DNA of 64,000 nucleotides. It comes from CALZKI01 sp045124055 (GTDB lineage Bacteria > Bacillota > Clostridia > Lachnospirales > Lachnospiraceae). The notes beneath the pieces are model-generated. The model saw only the letters and a list, made by a program, of their open reading frames with translations. It did no database searches and was not told the DNA's origin. The first letter of the stretch is position 1; each line of letters starts with the position of its first letter. Below, one piece after another: positions 53,397 through 62,208 of the stretch. The translations under genes were made by a program, and so were the position numbers. The stretch is from the NCBI GenBank assembly GCA_045124055.1, contig JBGVKZ010000017.1, positions 15,816 to 79,815 of the forward strand. The letters are read 5' to 3'.

Positions 53397-54293
53397 TTAA
53401 TCAATTATTTTTTGAAAATGCTGATAATCTTTCACACTATTCCAGTGTCCACCCCAAGTAAAACCATGCTCTGTAAACAATTTATAGCACAAATCGTTTT
53501 CATCTATTTTATAGGGGAAGGCCTTATTTCTATCTACATAGTCAGTGGCATTTTCCGGATAGACCTTAATACTTCCGTCGCTATTATAAGTGATATAAGG
53601 ATTATAAAAAGGGTTAATATCAATAGCAAGTCCTAAAGCGTGCTTAGATAAAGAAGTACTTCCAACGACCTCTCTATAATTAAAACATGAGGTATTATTG
53701 GCAGTACAGGAAGCCAAGTCATCACCTTCATATTCTTCAATTAAAGCAATTTGTTCAATCTGATACTCATTTCGATACAGTTCATAAAAAATTTCCACCA
53801 AATCCTGTGCAATCGCTTTATTACAAACAATTTCACCTTCATACGTTTCCATGTCAAAGCCTACATATTTTACAACTACATAAGATAAATCCTCATAGGA
53901 AATTTCAATGGTTTCACCATCTTCTAAAATAGGATAGCTACAACCGGTAATTCTATCGATAATATCTTGACTCAATGGCTCGTAATAAAAACCTTCCTGA
54001 TAGGTAACTCTATCCTTAGAAATAGCTTCATTGTCAGAATTAGAAGGCGTTGTCTTGTCAGGAGAGTCGTCATTATCAGTTGTTGCATCTTTACCAGAAG
54101 AATTTGTGGAATCTTCCAATTCCTCTGTATTGTCATTTTCAAATATAGGCTTCTCTTGATTTGTGGAATTCTTCTTAGCATAATCAAGCAGAGTTTCGCT
54201 ACCGGAAAAATGTCGTACAAGTAAGGCACAAATTACGATAAGAGCGAACAAAAGCCCTGCATTTTTTAAAATTTTTTTCAAATTTTCGTTCAT
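53397..54293 (-). CDS. M15-family D,D-/L,D-peptidase, membrane anchored
   Basis: 298 residues. One N-terminal membrane helix (about 9-27), an acidic Ser/Asp/Thr-rich linker to residue 95, then a peptidase M15 domain with S-K-H-A-L-G-L-A-I-D (zinc His and Asp) and W-G-G-H-W...D-Y-Q-H-F. Such enzymes trim peptidoglycan stem peptides outside the membrane. Transcribed towards the GNAT-RsgA gene. Confidence 0.9.
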   Translation of the reverse strand: MNENLKKILKNAGLLFALIVICALLVRHFSGSETLLDYAKKNSTNQEKPIFENDNTEELEDSTNSSGKDATTDNDDSPDKTTPSNSDNEAISKDRVTYQEGFYYEPLSQDIIDRITGCSYPILEDGETIEISYEDLSYVVVKYVGFDMETYEGEIVCNKAIAQDLVEIFYELYRNEYQIEQIALIEEYEGDDLASCTANNTSCFNYREVVGSTSLSKHALGLAIDINPFYNPYITYNSDGSIKVYPENATDYVDRNKAFPYKIDENDLCYKLFTEHGFTWGGHWNSVKDYQHFQKIID

Positions 54294-54372
54294 AACCTAA
54301 CCTCTTTTGTTCAATTTCGTTTGAGGATACTTCATTATACACAAAAAGATGCAGGTTCGTAAAGAAGATAGC

Positions 54373-54401
54373 TTGTATTTGGGGAGAGAATTTAGTACAA
54401 T
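54373..54401 (+). promoter_or_regulatory. Promoter of the ecf operon
   Basis: TTGTAT (54373-54378), 17 bases, TACAAT (54396-54401). The -10 box is part of a short palindrome TACAAT/ATTGTA. Confidence 0.6.
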
Positions 54402-54436
54402 AATTTAGATTGTAGAACACTTCGGGAGGTGAAAAA

Positions 54437-55282
54437 ATGGCAATAATCAAAACAAAGGACCTTGTCTTTGATTATATTAGACGTGACGAAGAAGGAAATG
54501 TTGAAGGAATTACGCAAGCAGTCGACCACGTAAATCTAGACATCAAACAGGGAGATTTTGTGGCTATTTTAGGTCATAATGGCTCCGGAAAATCCACCCT
54601 GGCAAAACATATCAATGCCATTTTATACCCAACAGAAGGTACAGTATGGGTCGATGGAAAAGAAACCACCAAGGAAGAAAATCTTTGGGACATCAGACAA
54701 AAGGCGGGAATGGTTTTCCAAAATCCTGACAACCAGATTATTGGTCAGGTGGTAGAAGAAGACGTCGGTTTTGGACCTGAAAATATGGGCGTTCCAACAA
54801 AAGAAATTTGGGAACGCGTAGAGGAAAGCTTGAAAGCCGTTGGAATGTATAAATATAGAAAAAAATCCCCAAATAAGCTTTCTGGAGGACAAAAACAACG
54901 AGTTTCCATTGCGGGTGTCATCGCAATGCACCCGAAATGCATTATTTTAGATGAGCCTACTGCAATGCTTGACCCAAATGGCAGATACGAGGTTATTCGT
55001 GCCATAAGAGCTTTAAATGACGTAGAAAAAATAACGATCGTTCTGATTACACATTATATGGAAGAAACGATTTATGCCAATAAAGTGTATGTTATGGATA
55101 ATGGTCATATAGAAATGGAAGGTACACCTAAGGAGATATTTTCTCAAGTCGACAGACTGAAAGAACTTCGTCTTGATGTTCCTCAGGTGACCCTTCTGGC
55201 ACACGAACTTAGAAAAAGTGGATTAGACCTACCAGAAGGAATTCTGACTAAAGAAGAGCTTATAAAAGCCCTTGGACTATAA
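54437..55282 (+). CDS. ecfA1: ECF transporter ATPase EcfA1
   Basis: 281 residues. Walker A G-H-N-G-S-G-K-S-T, signature L-S-G-G-Q-K-Q-R, Walker B I-I-L-D-E-P-T. One of the two ATPases of the shared energy-coupling factor module, which powers vitamin and metal uptake with various S-components. No S-component gene is next to it. CGGGAGGTGAAAAA site. Confidence 0.95.
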   Translation: MAIIKTKDLVFDYIRRDEEGNVEGITQAVDHVNLDIKQGDFVAILGHNGSGKSTLAKHINAILYPTEGTVWVDGKETTKEENLWDIRQKAGMVFQNPDNQIIGQVVEEDVGFGPENMGVPTKEIWERVEESLKAVGMYKYRKKSPNKLSGGQKQRVSIAGVIAMHPKCIILDEPTAMLDPNGRYEVIRAIRALNDVEKITIVLITHYMEETIYANKVYVMDNGHIEMEGTPKEIFSQVDRLKELRLDVPQVTLLAHELRKSGLDLPEGILTKEELIKALGL

Positions 55283-55294
55283 ATGGAGGAAAGA

Positions 55295-56143
55295 ATGTCA
55301 ATTATTGTTAATCATTTAAATTATATATATGATTCCGACACGAATCTGCCTCATAAAGCACTTGATGACATTAACCTTGTTATTCCGGACGGACAATTTA
55401 TTGGTTTAATCGGACATACAGGCTCTGGAAAATCCACCCTTGTGCAACACTTAAATGGACTTTTGAAGGCAACTAGCGGAGAAATATATTATAACGGCGA
55501 AGATATTTATGACAAAGACTTTGATATGAAAAAATTACGCCAAAAAGTTGGACTTGTTTTTCAGTATCCAGAACACCAGCTTTTTGAAATTGATGTGATT
55601 TCAGACGTTGCTTATGGTCCTAAAAATCAGGGATTTGATAAAAAGGAAGCACAGCTTAAAGCCTTTGCGGCATTGAAACAGGTCGGTTTAGACGAAGAAT
55701 ACTATTATCAGTCGCCATTTGATTTATCCGGGGGACAAAAAAGACGCGTGGCAATCGCGGGAGTACTGGCAATGGAGCCACAAGTACTGATTTTAGATGA
55801 GCCAACAGCGGGACTTGACCCAAAGGGCAGAGACGAAATTTTTGATTGCATCTGTAAATTACGTGAAAAACTCGGGATTACCATTGTTTTGGTTTCACAT
55901 AGTATGGAAGATGTAGCAAAATATGTAGATAGAATTATTGTAATGAATCAGGGCAAAGTATGGATGGACGATGTTCCAAAAGAAATTTTTGCCCGATATA
56001 AAGAGCTGGAAGAAGTCGGACTTGCTGCACCACAAGTTACCTATATTATGCAGGAACTAAGAAAAAAGGGTTTGCCAGTAGACACCACAGTTTTAACTAT
56101 CGAAGAAGCTAAGGCGGAAATCCTTAGGGCATTAAAACGCTGA
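55295..56143 (+). CDS. ecfA2: ECF transporter ATPase EcfA2
   Basis: 282 residues. G-H-T-G-S-G-K-S-T, L-S-G-G-Q-K-R-R and L-I-L-D-E-P-T-A-G-L-D. The ATG at 55295 is preferred over 55283 because GGAGGAA lies between them and fits the later start. Forms the heterodimer with EcfA1. Confidence 0.95.
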   Translation: MSIIVNHLNYIYDSDTNLPHKALDDINLVIPDGQFIGLIGHTGSGKSTLVQHLNGLLKATSGEIYYNGEDIYDKDFDMKKLRQKVGLVFQYPEHQLFEIDVISDVAYGPKNQGFDKKEAQLKAFAALKQVGLDEEYYYQSPFDLSGGQKRRVAIAGVLAMEPQVLILDEPTAGLDPKGRDEIFDCICKLREKLGITIVLVSHSMEDVAKYVDRIIVMNQGKVWMDDVPKEIFARYKELEEVGLAAPQVTYIMQELRKKGLPVDTTVLTIEEAKAEILRALKR

Positions 56144-56190
56144 ATTAGAGCGTGAAAAGGTTACATTAGAATATTAAATTTGGAGAAAAA

Positions 56191-56994
56191 ATGATTAGAG
56201 ATATTACCTTAGGGCAATATTACCAAGGGGATTCAGTGATTCACAGGCTTGACCCAAGAGTTAAACTGATTGCAACCCTTGTGTATATTATTTCCCTCTT
56301 TGTTGTGAAAAACTACATAGGTTATGCGGTATGTTTTGTGTTTTTGGCGATAGCCATAGGATTATCGAAAGTACCGGTAAAATTTATGGTACGTGGAATG
56401 AAAGCCATTCTATTTTTACTCATAATTACCGTTTTATTTAATCTGTTTTTGACTCCAGGAGAAACCCTTGTAAGCTTTTGGATATTCACCATTACAAAAG
56501 AAGGTTTAAAGCAGGCATTTACTATGGCAGTAAGACTTTCTATGCTAATTATCGGGTCTTCCGTTATGACGCTGACTACGACCCCAAACAATTTAACGGA
56601 CGGTTTGGAAAGCGTTATGAAGCCTTTAAAAAAAATCAAAGTCCCGGTACACGAAATTGCGATGATGATGTCGATTGCCTTACGATTTATTCCAATTTTG
56701 CTGGAAGAAACAGACAAGATTATGAAAGCACAGATTGCAAGAGGTGCTGATTTTGAAAGCGGAAACCTTATTAAAAAAGCCAAAAGTATGGTTCCACTTT
56801 TAGTTCCACTTTTTATTTCTGCATTTCGTAGAGCCAACGATTTGGCAATGGCTATGGAAGCAAGATGTTATCAAGGTGGAGAAGGCAGAACGAAAATGAA
56901 ACCACTGGTTTACAAAAAACGCGATGTTATTTCATATGTGGTAATTGCCGTATATTTTGCGGCATGCATTGTTGTAGGGAGAATCTTATTTTGA
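56191..56994 (+). CDS. ecfT: ECF transporter membrane subunit EcfT
   Basis: 267 residues, about five membrane helices, with the coupling-helix motif A-R-G-A-D and a second one, A-M-E-A-R-C-Y, that contact the ATPases. Its stop overlaps the truA start (TGATG). Third gene of the conserved ecfA1-ecfA2-ecfT-truA run. Confidence 0.95.
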   Translation: MIRDITLGQYYQGDSVIHRLDPRVKLIATLVYIISLFVVKNYIGYAVCFVFLAIAIGLSKVPVKFMVRGMKAILFLLIITVLFNLFLTPGETLVSFWIFTITKEGLKQAFTMAVRLSMLIIGSSVMTLTTTPNNLTDGLESVMKPLKKIKVPVHEIAMMMSIALRFIPILLEETDKIMKAQIARGADFESGNLIKKAKSMVPLLVPLFISAFRRANDLAMAMEARCYQGGEGRTKMKPLVYKKRDVISYVVIAVYFAACIVVGRILF

Positions 56995-57731
56995 TGCGTA
57001 GAATTAAATTAGTTGTAGCGTATGACGGAACGGCATATTGCGGTTTTCAAGTACAAAACAACGGAGCAACCATAGAAGGCGAATTGAATAAAGCCCTTTC
57101 GGAATTATTTGGTGAAACGATTCGTGTGATTGGTGCCAGCCGTACAGATTCAGGCGTGCATGCCTACTGTAATGTGGCGGTTTTTGACACGCAGGCTCGT
57201 ATGCCGGCGGAAAAAATGATGTATGCTTTAAACCAAAGATTGCCGGAAGACATCAGAGTTCAGTCTTCCTGCGAAGTGGCACTGGATTTTCACCCCCGTC
57301 ACACAGATAGCCGGAAAACATACGAATACCGAATTTACAACGCTCCTGTGCAAAATCCTATGAAACGCCATTATGCACTGTGGAATTATCACAATTTAGA
57401 TGTAGAAAAGATGAAAGAGGCTGCTACATATCTAGTAGGGGAACATGATTTTAAAAGTTTTTGTAGTGTAGATACCACGGTGGAAAGCACCGTTAGAACT
57501 ATATATGATTTAACCGTGGAGGAAATAGGCGAGGATATTACAATTCGGGTCTGTGGAAACGGCTTTTTATACAATATGGTAAGAATTATTGCGGGTACGC
57601 TTTTAGAGGTTGGAAAGGGCAAAATAAAGCCAAATGAGCTGGAAAATATACTGAATGCCCTAGACAGACAAGCCGCAGGACCAACTGCACCGCCACACGG
57701 TCTGACTCTTGTGAAATATGAGTTTTTATAG
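56994..57731 (+). CDS. truA: tRNA pseudouridine(38-40) synthase
   Basis: 245 residues. Catalytic Asp in G-A-S-R-T-D-S-G-V-H-A (about residues 46-56); N-terminal A-Y-D-G-T-A-Y-C-G-F-Q is typical. Modifies the anticodon arm of tRNAs. The start at 56994 overlaps the ecfT stop. Confidence 0.96.
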   Translation: MRRIKLVVAYDGTAYCGFQVQNNGATIEGELNKALSELFGETIRVIGASRTDSGVHAYCNVAVFDTQARMPAEKMMYALNQRLPEDIRVQSSCEVALDFHPRHTDSRKTYEYRIYNAPVQNPMKRHYALWNYHNLDVEKMKEAATYLVGEHDFKSFCSVDTTVESTVRTIYDLTVEEIGEDITIRVCGNGFLYNMVRIIAGTLLEVGKGKIKPNELENILNALDRQAAGPTAPPHGLTLVKYEFL

Positions 57732-57788
57732 AAAAGAGAGACAGCATAAGAAAAACCATTTTTCTTGCAAATTTTGTAAAAATAATGG

Positions 57789-57817
57789 TTGACACGCAAG
57801 GGACACTATAATATACT
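57789..57817 (+). promoter_or_regulatory. Promoter of rplM-rpsI
   Basis: TTGACA (57789-57794), 17-base spacer, TATACT (57812-57817); close to consensus. About 155 bases before rplM. Confidence 0.85.
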
Positions 57818-57824
57818 ATTCAAG

Positions 57825-57965
57825 TATGACGTAGTTTCATAATGTAAAGCCAAAGCCCCGGCGATACATTATAAATAGAGAATTAGATTCGATTTTTAAG
57901 AGACTTTCGATGTGGCCGGACATCTGCATCACAGTTTTAAGAAAATCAAAACAATTTACGGAGGG
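57825..57965 (+). ncRNA. Probable L13 leader
   Basis: Untranslated region of rplM with ATAATGTA/TACATTAT (57839-57846 with 57865-57872) enclosing CCCCGG, and a further stem near the ribosome binding site. Firmicutes rplM mRNAs carry an autoregulatory L13 leader; the match here is by position, not by a covariance search. Confidence 0.45.
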
Positions 57966-57971
57966 AACATC

Positions 57972-58400
57972 ATGAAAACATTTATGGCAAGTCCAGCTAC
58001 AATCGATAGAAAATGGTATGTAGTAGACGCTACAGATATGACTTTAGGACGTTTAGCTTCTGAAGTTGCTAAAGTATTAAGAGGTAAGAACAAAGCTATC
58101 TTTACACCTCACATTGACACAGGTGACTATGTAATCGTAGTTAACGCTGCAAAGGTAAAAGTTACTGGTAAAAAATTAGACCAGAAAATTTACTACCATC
58201 ACTCAGACTATGTTGGTGGTATGAAAGAAACAACATTAAAAGAAATGTTAGCAAAGAAACCTGAAAAGGTTATCGAACTTGCTGTTAAAGGCATGCTTCC
58301 AAAAGGACCTTTAGGAAGACAGATGTTTACAAAACTTCACGTATACGCAGGACCTGAACACGAACAAGCTGCTCAGAAACCTGAAGTATTAACATTCTAA
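57972..58400 (+). CDS. rplM: 50S ribosomal protein L13
   Basis: 142 residues, family length; R-K-W-Y-V-V-D-A and L-G-R-L-A-S-E-V-A are signatures. ATG 57972 after ACGGAGGGAACATC. Confidence 0.97.
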   Translation: MKTFMASPATIDRKWYVVDATDMTLGRLASEVAKVLRGKNKAIFTPHIDTGDYVIVVNAAKVKVTGKKLDQKIYYHHSDYVGGMKETTLKEMLAKKPEKVIELAVKGMLPKGPLGRQMFTKLHVYAGPEHEQAAQKPEVLTF

Positions 58401-58425
58401 TAGGGACTGAAAGGAGATAAAGAAC

Positions 58426-58830
58426 ATGGCTAAGAAAACAGCAGCAGCAAAATTCTACGGAACAGGTAGAAGAAAATCATCTATCGCTAGAGTATATTTA
58501 GTACCTGGTACAGGTAAAATTACAATTAATAAAAGAGACATCGACGAATATTTCGGATTAGAAACATTAAAAGTTATCGTTCGTCAGCCATTAGTAGCTA
58601 CAGAAACAGTTGACAAATATGATGTACTTGTTAATGTTCATGGTGGTGGTACAACTGGTCAGGCAGGTGCTATCAGACATGGTATCGCAAGAGCTTTATT
58701 AAAAGTTGACAACGAATACAGACCAACACTTAAAAAAGCAGGCTTCTTAACAAGAGACCCACGTATGAAAGAAAGAAAGAAATACGGTCTCAAAGCAGCT
58801 CGTCGTGCACCACAGTTCTCAAAACGTTAA
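58426..58830 (+). CDS. rpsI: 30S ribosomal protein S9
   Basis: 134 residues; G-T-G-R-R-K-S-S-I-A-R-V start and the C-terminal R-R-A-P-Q-F-S-K-R tail that reaches the P-site tRNA. The intact 3' end borders the mobile element and is a known ICE/IME target site in other Firmicutes. Confidence 0.97.
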   Translation: MAKKTAAAKFYGTGRRKSSIARVYLVPGTGKITINKRDIDEYFGLETLKVIVRQPLVATETVDKYDVLVNVHGGGTTGQAGAIRHGIARALLKVDNEYRPTLKKAGFLTRDPRMKERKKYGLKAARRAPQFSKR

Positions 58831-58835
58831 CAAAG
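58800..58835. other. Probable attachment site at the 3' end of rpsI
   Basis: The chromosomal operon ends here and, 190 bases on, an integrase gene points back at it. The core sequence would lie in the last rpsI codons (CTCAAAACGTTAA). The second copy should be at the far end of the element, outside the window. Confidence 0.45.
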
Positions 58836-58932
58836 AGATAATATTTCAAGAACGAAGATATCAAGAAAAGCCCATTTTTCAAGGGTTACAGAAGTTGTGG
58901 AATGCTGTCAGATGTGCTGGAATTTACATCGA

Positions 58933-58962
58933 ATGCAACACATATGCAGCAGGTATGCAACA
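58933..58962. repeat. Three ATGCARCA repeats at 11-bp spacing
   Basis: ATGCAACA, ATGCAGCA and ATGCAACA start at 58933, 58944 and 58955. One helical turn apart and between rpsI and int, they fit arm-type integrase binding sites. The rest of 58831-59023 holds no gene. Confidence 0.5.
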
Positions 58963-59023
58963 AAGATATTGATATGTATAGGACATTTTTCAGTAGAGAT
59001 ACTGGGGAATGTCCTTTCTTAAT

Positions 59024-60079
59024 TTAAATTCTATTAATCGCATCTACAAGCTCCTTTATATCAAAGTGGGTATACACTTTCTCGGTGAGTGTCATTGCAC
59101 CTGAGTGTCCCACAATCTTTTTGATAATCGTCTGGTTAATACCAGCTTCTGCTAACATTGAGATACATGTGTGTCTGCAGCAGTGCGGTGTACGATTAAT
59201 ACCTAGCTGTTCCATCAATGGCTTGAAATAGCTATCGTAGTAGTTTCGGTATTCAAAATGCTTTCCATCTTCTGTATGAAGTAAATATTCACATTCAGGG
59301 CAGGATTCGTACCAGGCTTTGTAATATGGCAGAACTTTGTCTGCTATTGGAACTTTTCTGATACCATTTTCTGTTTTACTACAGATAACATCAAAATACT
59401 GTTCATCGAGATGAACATTCTCTTTTTTCAAATCAAGCATTTCAGAGATTCGGACTCCGCTATATAGGAGCATTAATACTATCTGATAATGTTTATCTTC
59501 CTTTTGTTCCCAGATAATATCAATTTCATTTTTCTCAAACTTGTTTCTATCGTATTTGTTAGGATTGCGATCCTTGTATTGAACAATATCAACGAAGCTT
59601 GAATAATCTTTGTTGCAAATATCATTTTTCAAAGCATAATCAAATAGCTGGTTAAACAGGACTTTGATTTTCTTAAGGGTAGGGAAATTCTTACCGCAGG
59701 TATCAATAACAGCCTGTAAATCAACTAATTTAATATCTTTGAAAACCTTGTTGTAAAGGGACTCACAGGATTTATAGGATGCTGTGTATCCTTTTACATT
59801 AGATTCAGATATAGTAGGAAACTTACGCTTTGACCATTCTTCATAGACATCTGAAAATGTCATCTTAGCAGCCTTGGTATCAAATGGATTATTATTGTAA
59901 TCGGCGAGCATTTGTAAGCCTTCAGCTCTGGTAGCTGCATATCCAATGGTAATCATATCCTGAACCTGTTTGTCTTTCACCTCATCGTAGTGCCAGCCTA
60001 TAGTCTTTCTAACTTGATAAGGTTTTCTTCTTTTGCCGGAAAGTTTTACAACGCTTCCATATCCGTTGGGTAACTTCAT
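59024..60079 (-). CDS. int: Tyrosine-type site-specific integrase
   Basis: 351 residues from the second Met, which better fits the AAAGGA site. N-terminal arm-binding domain (1-65), SAM-like core-binding domain (about 70-165), catalytic domain with Arg210 (G-V-R-I-S-E), His299/Arg302 (H-C-C-R-H-T), His325 (G-H-S-G) and nucleophile Tyr336 (V-Y-T-H). Integrates and excises the element. It is at the element edge next to rpsI, as usual. Confidence 0.96.
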   Translation of the reverse strand: MKLPNGYGSVVKLSGKRRKPYQVRKTIGWHYDEVKDKQVQDMITIGYAATRAEGLQMLADYNNNPFDTKAAKMTFSDVYEEWSKRKFPTISESNVKGYTASYKSCESLYNKVFKDIKLVDLQAVIDTCGKNFPTLKKIKVLFNQLFDYALKNDICNKDYSSFVDIVQYKDRNPNKYDRNKFEKNEIDIIWEQKEDKHYQIVLMLLYSGVRISEMLDLKKENVHLDEQYFDVICSKTENGIRKVPIADKVLPYYKAWYESCPECEYLLHTEDGKHFEYRNYYDSYFKPLMEQLGINRTPHCCRHTCISMLAEAGINQTIIKKIVGHSGAMTLTEKVYTHFDIKELVDAINRI

Positions 60080-60136
60080 AAGCACCATCCTTTCGCTATT
60101 TACTAGAAAGCTGATAGCAAACGGATAAAATGATTG

Positions 60137-60568
60137 TTATTCGTGGGTTACCTTTGTCACACTTGGACGAATTGTTTTCCAAATCTCATAATTGTCTTGA
60201 GTCTGGCTGCCAGAAGCAAGTAATTCTTTCATTGCCTGCCAGTCTTTTAGAAACTGTATGAGACTTTTGTTGGAAAAAAATATTCCGGGTTCTCCATCAA
60301 CGTCTTTAATTGACACATCAAAAACTTCGTCAATTGCAAATAGTAATGGTAGTACATCTCCATCAGATTCAATATCAAATTCCACTAATGAATTCACATT
60401 TACATTAAGCGCTTCTGCAATCTTACGAAGTTGTTCCGGCTTTGGAAGATTCTTTCCAAGTTCGTACTTGCGGATTGCCACTTCGTGTATTCCGCATGCT
60501 TCTCCAAGCTCTTTCTGAGTTAATCCACGAAAAGTTCGTATTAATTTAATCTTTTTACCTGTGTTCAT
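60137..60568 (-). CDS. XRE-family regulator
   Basis: 143 residues from the ATG at 60568 (AGGAGG eight bases before). N-terminal helix-turn-helix (about 5-60: L-T-Q-K-E-L-G-E...I-R-K-Y-E-L-G) and a C-terminal part of unknown type, perhaps a sensor. Probably the element repressor, divergent from the xis-like gene. Confidence 0.9.
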   Translation of the reverse strand: MNTGKKIKLIRTFRGLTQKELGEACGIHEVAIRKYELGKNLPKPEQLRKIAEALNVNVNSLVEFDIESDGDVLPLLFAIDEVFDVSIKDVDGEPGIFFSNKSLIQFLKDWQAMKELLASGSQTQDNYEIWKTIRPSVTKVTHE

Positions 60569-60602
60569 TGCATCAACCTCCTGTAATAGTAAAACTAACA
60601 TA

Positions 60603-60616
60603 CTAATATTTATTAG
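60603..60616. promoter_or_regulatory. Palindromic operator
   Basis: CTAATATTTATTAG, a perfect palindrome in the divergent region between the XRE gene and the promoter at 60638. Candidate binding site of the XRE protein. Confidence 0.5.
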
Positions 60617-60637
60617 TCAACATTAAATTATAAACTA

Positions 60638-60666
60638 TTGACAGAGCAATAAAAGGTCTGTATAAT
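60638..60666 (+). promoter_or_regulatory. Consensus promoter of the element operon
   Basis: TTGACA (60638-60643), 17 bases, TATAAT (60661-60666): full consensus, 50 bases before the xis-like gene, close to the palindromic operator. Confidence 0.9.
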
Positions 60667-60716
60667 GCAAAATACAAACAGAGCAAGAAATGCTCTATAA
60701 TAAGGAGGTGGTATTG

Positions 60717-60953
60717 ATGCCGGAAGTTATTTACAAGGTTGATTTACCAGCCTTTACAGGAAGAAATGTACCGATAAAGGAAATTGCAAGTGCAATAGGG
60801 AAGGATGCACAGTATGTAAGGCTGGGATTACAACAAGGAATACTCAAATTCGGAGCAGCAATAAAAGTGGGAAATTCAAATGAATATAGCTATTATTGCC
60901 CTGATAAGAGAGTATGGGAAGAAACAGGTTATTTTAATGAAGAAGCAGTTTGA
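60717..60953 (+). CDS. Small DNA-binding / excisionase-like protein
   Basis: 78 residues from ATG 60717 (TAAGGAGGTGGTATTG before it). I-K-E-I-A-S-A-I-G-K-D-A-Q-Y-V-R-L-G-L-Q-Q-G is a winged-helix-like motif with recognition helix, as in excisionase or MerR-type small proteins. First gene of the element's rightward operon. It may direct excision or switch expression. Confidence 0.7.
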   Translation: MPEVIYKVDLPAFTGRNVPIKEIASAIGKDAQYVRLGLQQGILKFGAAIKVGNSNEYSYYCPDKRVWEETGYFNEEAV

Positions 60954-60967
60954 AAAGGAGGAAGTTT

Positions 60968-61972
60968 ATGAATGAACAGCAGAATGTAGAATTGAAGCTT
61001 ATCCATATGGAGGATGTGGTTTCAAAAGAAGTGGAATGGTTATGGTATCCATATATACCTTATGGAAAGATAACCATAATTGAAGGAGATCCGGGAGAAG
61101 GAAAGACAACACTTGTATTGATGTTGGCGGCAGCCCTTAGTAAGGGCATGCCACTTCCTTGTGATGATGACAAAGAATATGAGCCAATTCATATTATTTA
61201 TCAGACAGCAGAAGATGGTATTGATGATACTGTAAAGCCTAGATTGGAAAAGGCAGGGGCGGACTGCTCCATGATACGTGTCATTGATGAAACGGAAAAA
61301 GAGCTATGTATGACGGATGATAGGCTTGAGAAAGCAATCGTTGAAACAGGAGCAAGATTGATTATTCTGGATCCAATACAGGCTTATATCGGAGCTAAGG
61401 TTGACATGCACAGAGCAAATGAAATAAGACCAGTGTTAAAACATCTGGGAATGATTGCAGAAAAATATAATTGTGCAGTTATTCTTATAGGTCATATGAA
61501 TAAAGCATCTGGGAGCAAATCAACTTATAGAGGGTTAGGTTCTATTGATATTCAGGCAACAGCAAGAAGCGTGTTATTAGTAGCAAGGCTTCGGGATAAA
61601 CCAAATATTCGAATCATGGCGCACGATAAATCGTCATTAGCTCCAACAGGAGATGCCATCGGATTTGAAATGACAGAAGATAGAGGGATGACTTGTATCG
61701 GTCCATATGACATTACCATTGATGAACTGTTAATGGGAAATGAAGGACGAGGCAAAAAGAAACTGGATATTGCAGAAAACTTTATCAAAGAGTTCGTTGG
61801 CTTATCGAAGGAGATTGCCTCTAATGATATTTTACAGGAAGCAGCGAAAATGGGGATTAAAAGAAATACTCTTTTATCTGCAAAAAAGAAACTGGGAATT
61901 ACTTCAGGAAAAAGCAAGTTAGATGATGGAACAAGTTTTTGGACATGGATTATGCCAGATGAAAGAGTTTAA
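60968..61972 (+). CDS. AAA/RepA-type ATPase (AAA_25)
   Basis: 334 residues. RecA-like core with Walker A G-D-P-G-E-G-K-T-T (about 39-47), Walker B L-I-I-L-D-P near 133 and H-M-N-K-A-S-G-S-K...G-S-I-D near 180, typical of RepA/DnaB-like hexameric helicases of plasmids and IMEs. The C-terminal 70 residues form a helix-turn-helix-like part. ATG 60968 after AAAAGGAGGAAGTTT. Probably helps replication of the excised element. Confidence 0.88.
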   Translation: MNEQQNVELKLIHMEDVVSKEVEWLWYPYIPYGKITIIEGDPGEGKTTLVLMLAAALSKGMPLPCDDDKEYEPIHIIYQTAEDGIDDTVKPRLEKAGADCSMIRVIDETEKELCMTDDRLEKAIVETGARLIILDPIQAYIGAKVDMHRANEIRPVLKHLGMIAEKYNCAVILIGHMNKASGSKSTYRGLGSIDIQATARSVLLVARLRDKPNIRIMAHDKSSLAPTGDAIGFEMTEDRGMTCIGPYDITIDELLMGNEGRGKKKLDIAENFIKEFVGLSKEIASNDILQEAAKMGIKRNTLLSAKKKLGITSGKSKLDDGTSFWTWIMPDERV

Positions 61973-61993
61973 CAATCCGAATGTTTGGAAAAG

Positions 61994-62027
61994 CAGATTC
62001 TAAATTCTTATAAGAGTTTAGAGTCTG
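61994..62027 (+). terminator. Weak terminator-like hairpin
   Basis: CAGATTCTAAA faces TTTAGAGTCTG with one mismatch, followed by TATTTCTT. May limit flow from the ATPase gene into the mobilisation gene. Confidence 0.45.
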
Positions 62028-62083
62028 TATTTCTTAAAAGAACAGATTATTAAACTCTTGGTAGTTATAACAGTTAATATTGA

Positions 62084-62176
62084 AACCCTCGGAGAGCCAC
62101 CGCAGATTTGGCTTGCCAAAACTGCTAGAGGGTTATCATCTGTGGCAGAGCCAAGATGATAAGCATATTCTCCGAG
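62084..62176 (+). other. Cloverleaf-like candidate oriT
   Basis: Nested stems: CTCGGAGA (62088-62095) with TCTCCGAG (62169-62176) encloses GCAG-A-TTTGG/CCAAA-A-CTGC (62102-62125) and TTATCATC/GATGATAA (62133-62162) with inner TGGC/GCCA. An alternative pair AACCCTC/GAGGGTT (62084-62134) competes. It lies 33 bases before the relaxase start, the usual place of a MobV origin of transfer; it could also be an RNA leader. Confidence 0.45.
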
Positions 62177-62208
62177 AAAATTTTTTACAGATAAGAGGAG
62201 ATTTGCTT

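Noticed and set aside
58831..59023. tRNA gene as integration target
   Set aside because: No cloverleaf or CCA-type end is seen; the target appears to be rpsI.
62080..62208. Longer N terminus for the relaxase
   Set aside because: It would translate the oriT-like structure and lacks the usual Mob_Pre start; AGAGGAG fits the ATG at 62209.
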